Shown here: piece after piece, positions 62,436-64,000 of the stretch
Layout: the number at the start of each line of letters is the position of its first letter
How positions within the stretch are numbered: the first letter of the stretch is position 1
Source: Cucumis sativus
Lineage: Eukaryota > Streptophyta > Magnoliopsida > Cucurbitales > Cucurbitaceae
Direction: 5' to 3'
Length of the DNA: 64,000 bases
NCBI RefSeq assembly: GCF_000004075.3
Contig: NC_026659.2
Coordinates: 11,477,473 to 11,541,472, forward strand
Translations under genes and position numbers: made by a program
The notes under the pieces: generated by a model
The model's database searches: none
Told to the model about the DNA's origin: nothing
The model's input: only the letters and a program-made list of their open reading frames with translations

Positions 62436-64000
62436 TATTCCTAAAATTGTTCTCAATTACAATTTTCTTATAAAAATTTCATTGTGTGTCAATCATGATT
62501 GACACATGTTAGTTACGATAATGTATTTGTTAATTATTTTATTATATTTATAAATTTTTTGATTCATTTTTTTAAATAAAATAAAATAATGTAATAAAAC
62601 AAATGAAATAGTATTATTGTTATCATAGTTGTTGGAGATTTCAAAACTTACATTATATTTTTTTTTTCAAAGGAAGTGGTTTTCTAAGTTGTCTCCTACA
62701 AAGCCACAAACATCTTATTTTACCATCAGAAGATTTTTCTTCGATTTTTTTTTTATTCGTACATTTTCCCTTTTGGTATTATGGCTTATCTTTTCCTAAT
62801 GGATGTTATTTCCTTGAGTGGATTAGATAATTGAAAGTAAATTATGAAACTCATTATTTAGGATTATCAAAGTTGTTTATTGTGCAATAAAAGTGTTCTT
62901 CATGCAAGTCAACGTTTGTTCTTTACACAAGAATTGTTCTTGATATGGTCGTTGTGTTGTTCATTGTTTCTTACTGTATTGCTGCAAGTTTCTTCATCTA
63001 TTGATTGTAACATACTGAAGATTATTTTGATTTAGGGGAGCCTACATGTGAGGCCCTGATTCGAAAAAGGAAGTTCTGATGAGAAGGACTCTTTGTTGGA
63101 AGGATTTTTTGGGTAAGTGTTGAGATATTTCGCAAGGAAGGATGCGAAAGGAAGCAAACAATGCGAAGAGAAAAGCGTAAGCCAAAGGTTCTATCGCATG
63201 AAGGTAAGTAATGCGATAAGAATAGTTGGCGAGGAAGCCGTTGCGTTGACCGAAGCATTAGCAAGATACTGCAAGAGGAAGTATCTGTACCCAAGAGATT
63301 GAGGCGAGGAAGTAAACGTCTTGTCAAACGACATGACAACTCGTTGTGGGAAAAGAAATGACAATAGGTTCTTCGAGAAGAGAACTTGGGTAGTCAGACA
63401 ATTAAGACTTTAGCTTCCCAAAGAGATAAAGTGTGTGTCTCAAGAGAAAGCCAAATCGTCGCTGACAGATAGGTTACTGTTGAGTTCGGATTGGTAGCAT
63501 AATGTGGTGCGTTAGTAAGACAACACGTGTAAAGCACAAAAGTGACCCATGAATGTGAAAAGCCTTTATAAATAGTCGAAAACCAAAAAAAAATGGAAGT
63601 TTTTCCTAAAAAGAAAAAGTGTTATCTTTTCTGATGAAAGTAAGAGGAATAAGTTCTAAATGTTGAACGAATGGCTCCTCCAACTGTCAAACGTGAAGAA
63701 GAAAGTCAAAAGTAGAGAAGGAGAAAGTCAAGTCTAAGTATCTTGTGTGAGTGATAAAATGATTTACATGCTTGTTGTGTATATTACACTGTTTACGAGC
63801 TTTGTTTGAAAGTAATAATGTGGTTTATTACCTTTCTATAAATGATCAAGTGTGTTTTATGAGTCTTATTTTTGTGACTGACAAGATCCATTTTCTAATG
63901 TGATTTATAAATGGTTATAAGTTTCTAGTATGATTTCTTAAACCATTGTTATGATCTTCGTTCTGAAAGGTGATGTTTTAATGTTTCATGTTGAGTATTC
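62436..64000. other. Intergenic DNA with LTR-like promoter region
   Basis: AT-rich to about 63050, then a less AT-rich block with AAGGAAGTGCGAAAGG-type texture. A TATAAATA box at 63567-63574 and a following leader resemble those at 31841 and 41117. A 105-codon minus ORF (63022-63339) has no recognisable domain. I read it as an LTR fragment of unknown family. Confidence 0.35.

Noticed and set aside
63022..63339. 105-codon minus-strand ORF
   Set aside because: Arg/Leu/Ser-rich with no domain and set in LTR-like sequence; not a supported gene.

Overview
This is plant nuclear DNA: intron-split genes with GT-AG junctions, very AT-rich intergenic sequence, and many nested, decayed transposable elements. 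The proteins are closest, from memory, to dicot families. The gag, LTR and MITE-like repeats resemble those I associate with Cucurbitaceae (cucumber/melon/gourd). The family assignment is inference; no search was run.

Seven protein-coding genes could be rebuilt exon by exon with consistent reading phase. From left to right they are: a cytosolic tryptophanyl-tRNA synthetase (minus, 4989 to 1869, last exons not in the window); a PLATZ zinc-binding transcription factor (plus, 13797-14918); an RRM protein of the BPA1/ACD11-binding-partner type (plus, 21062-23275); the meiotic cyclin SDS (minus, 28707 to 24450); heat-shock factor HSFA8 (plus, 42148-45311); vacuolar iron transporter VIT1 (minus, 52091 to 46333); and the vacuolar-fusion GEF subunit CCZ1 (minus, 61617 to 54523). 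They belong to unrelated pathways. The layout is ordinary gene-by-gene plant chromosome, not an operon or cluster; HSFA8 and VIT1 are convergent, about 1 kb apart.

Between the genes there are three repeat-rich zones. Zone 1 (about 5.8-12.8 kb) is a degenerate ~90-bp purine-rich satellite broken by a 964-bp hAT-like element, a ~1-kb LTR-like insertion and a ~1.9-kb LTR, followed by a chromovirus remnant (PPT, LTR, chromodomain) and a copia RNase H tail. Zone 2 (about 31.7-41.3 kb) is a nested nest: a Ty3/gypsy leader with a perfect 72-bp tandem duplication and a broken gag; the start of the same LTR seen in zone 1; a 33-34 kb repeat inserted into it; a purine/pyrimidine tract; two minisatellites; an opposite-strand Ty3/gypsy gag; and the end of the LTR. 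Zone 3 (62.2-64 kb) has a ~195-bp MITE and an LTR-like promoter region. Introns of the TrpRS, VIT1 and CCZ1 genes also carry LINE, hAT-MITE and tandem repeats.

No prokaryotic-type system, CRISPR array, rRNA or tRNA gene was seen. The most notable signals are the 39-bp minisatellite that stays open in several frames on both strands, the HSFA8 cysteine changes, the unusual SDS C-terminus, the two-codon first coding exon of the RRM gene, and the LTR split by nested insertions.
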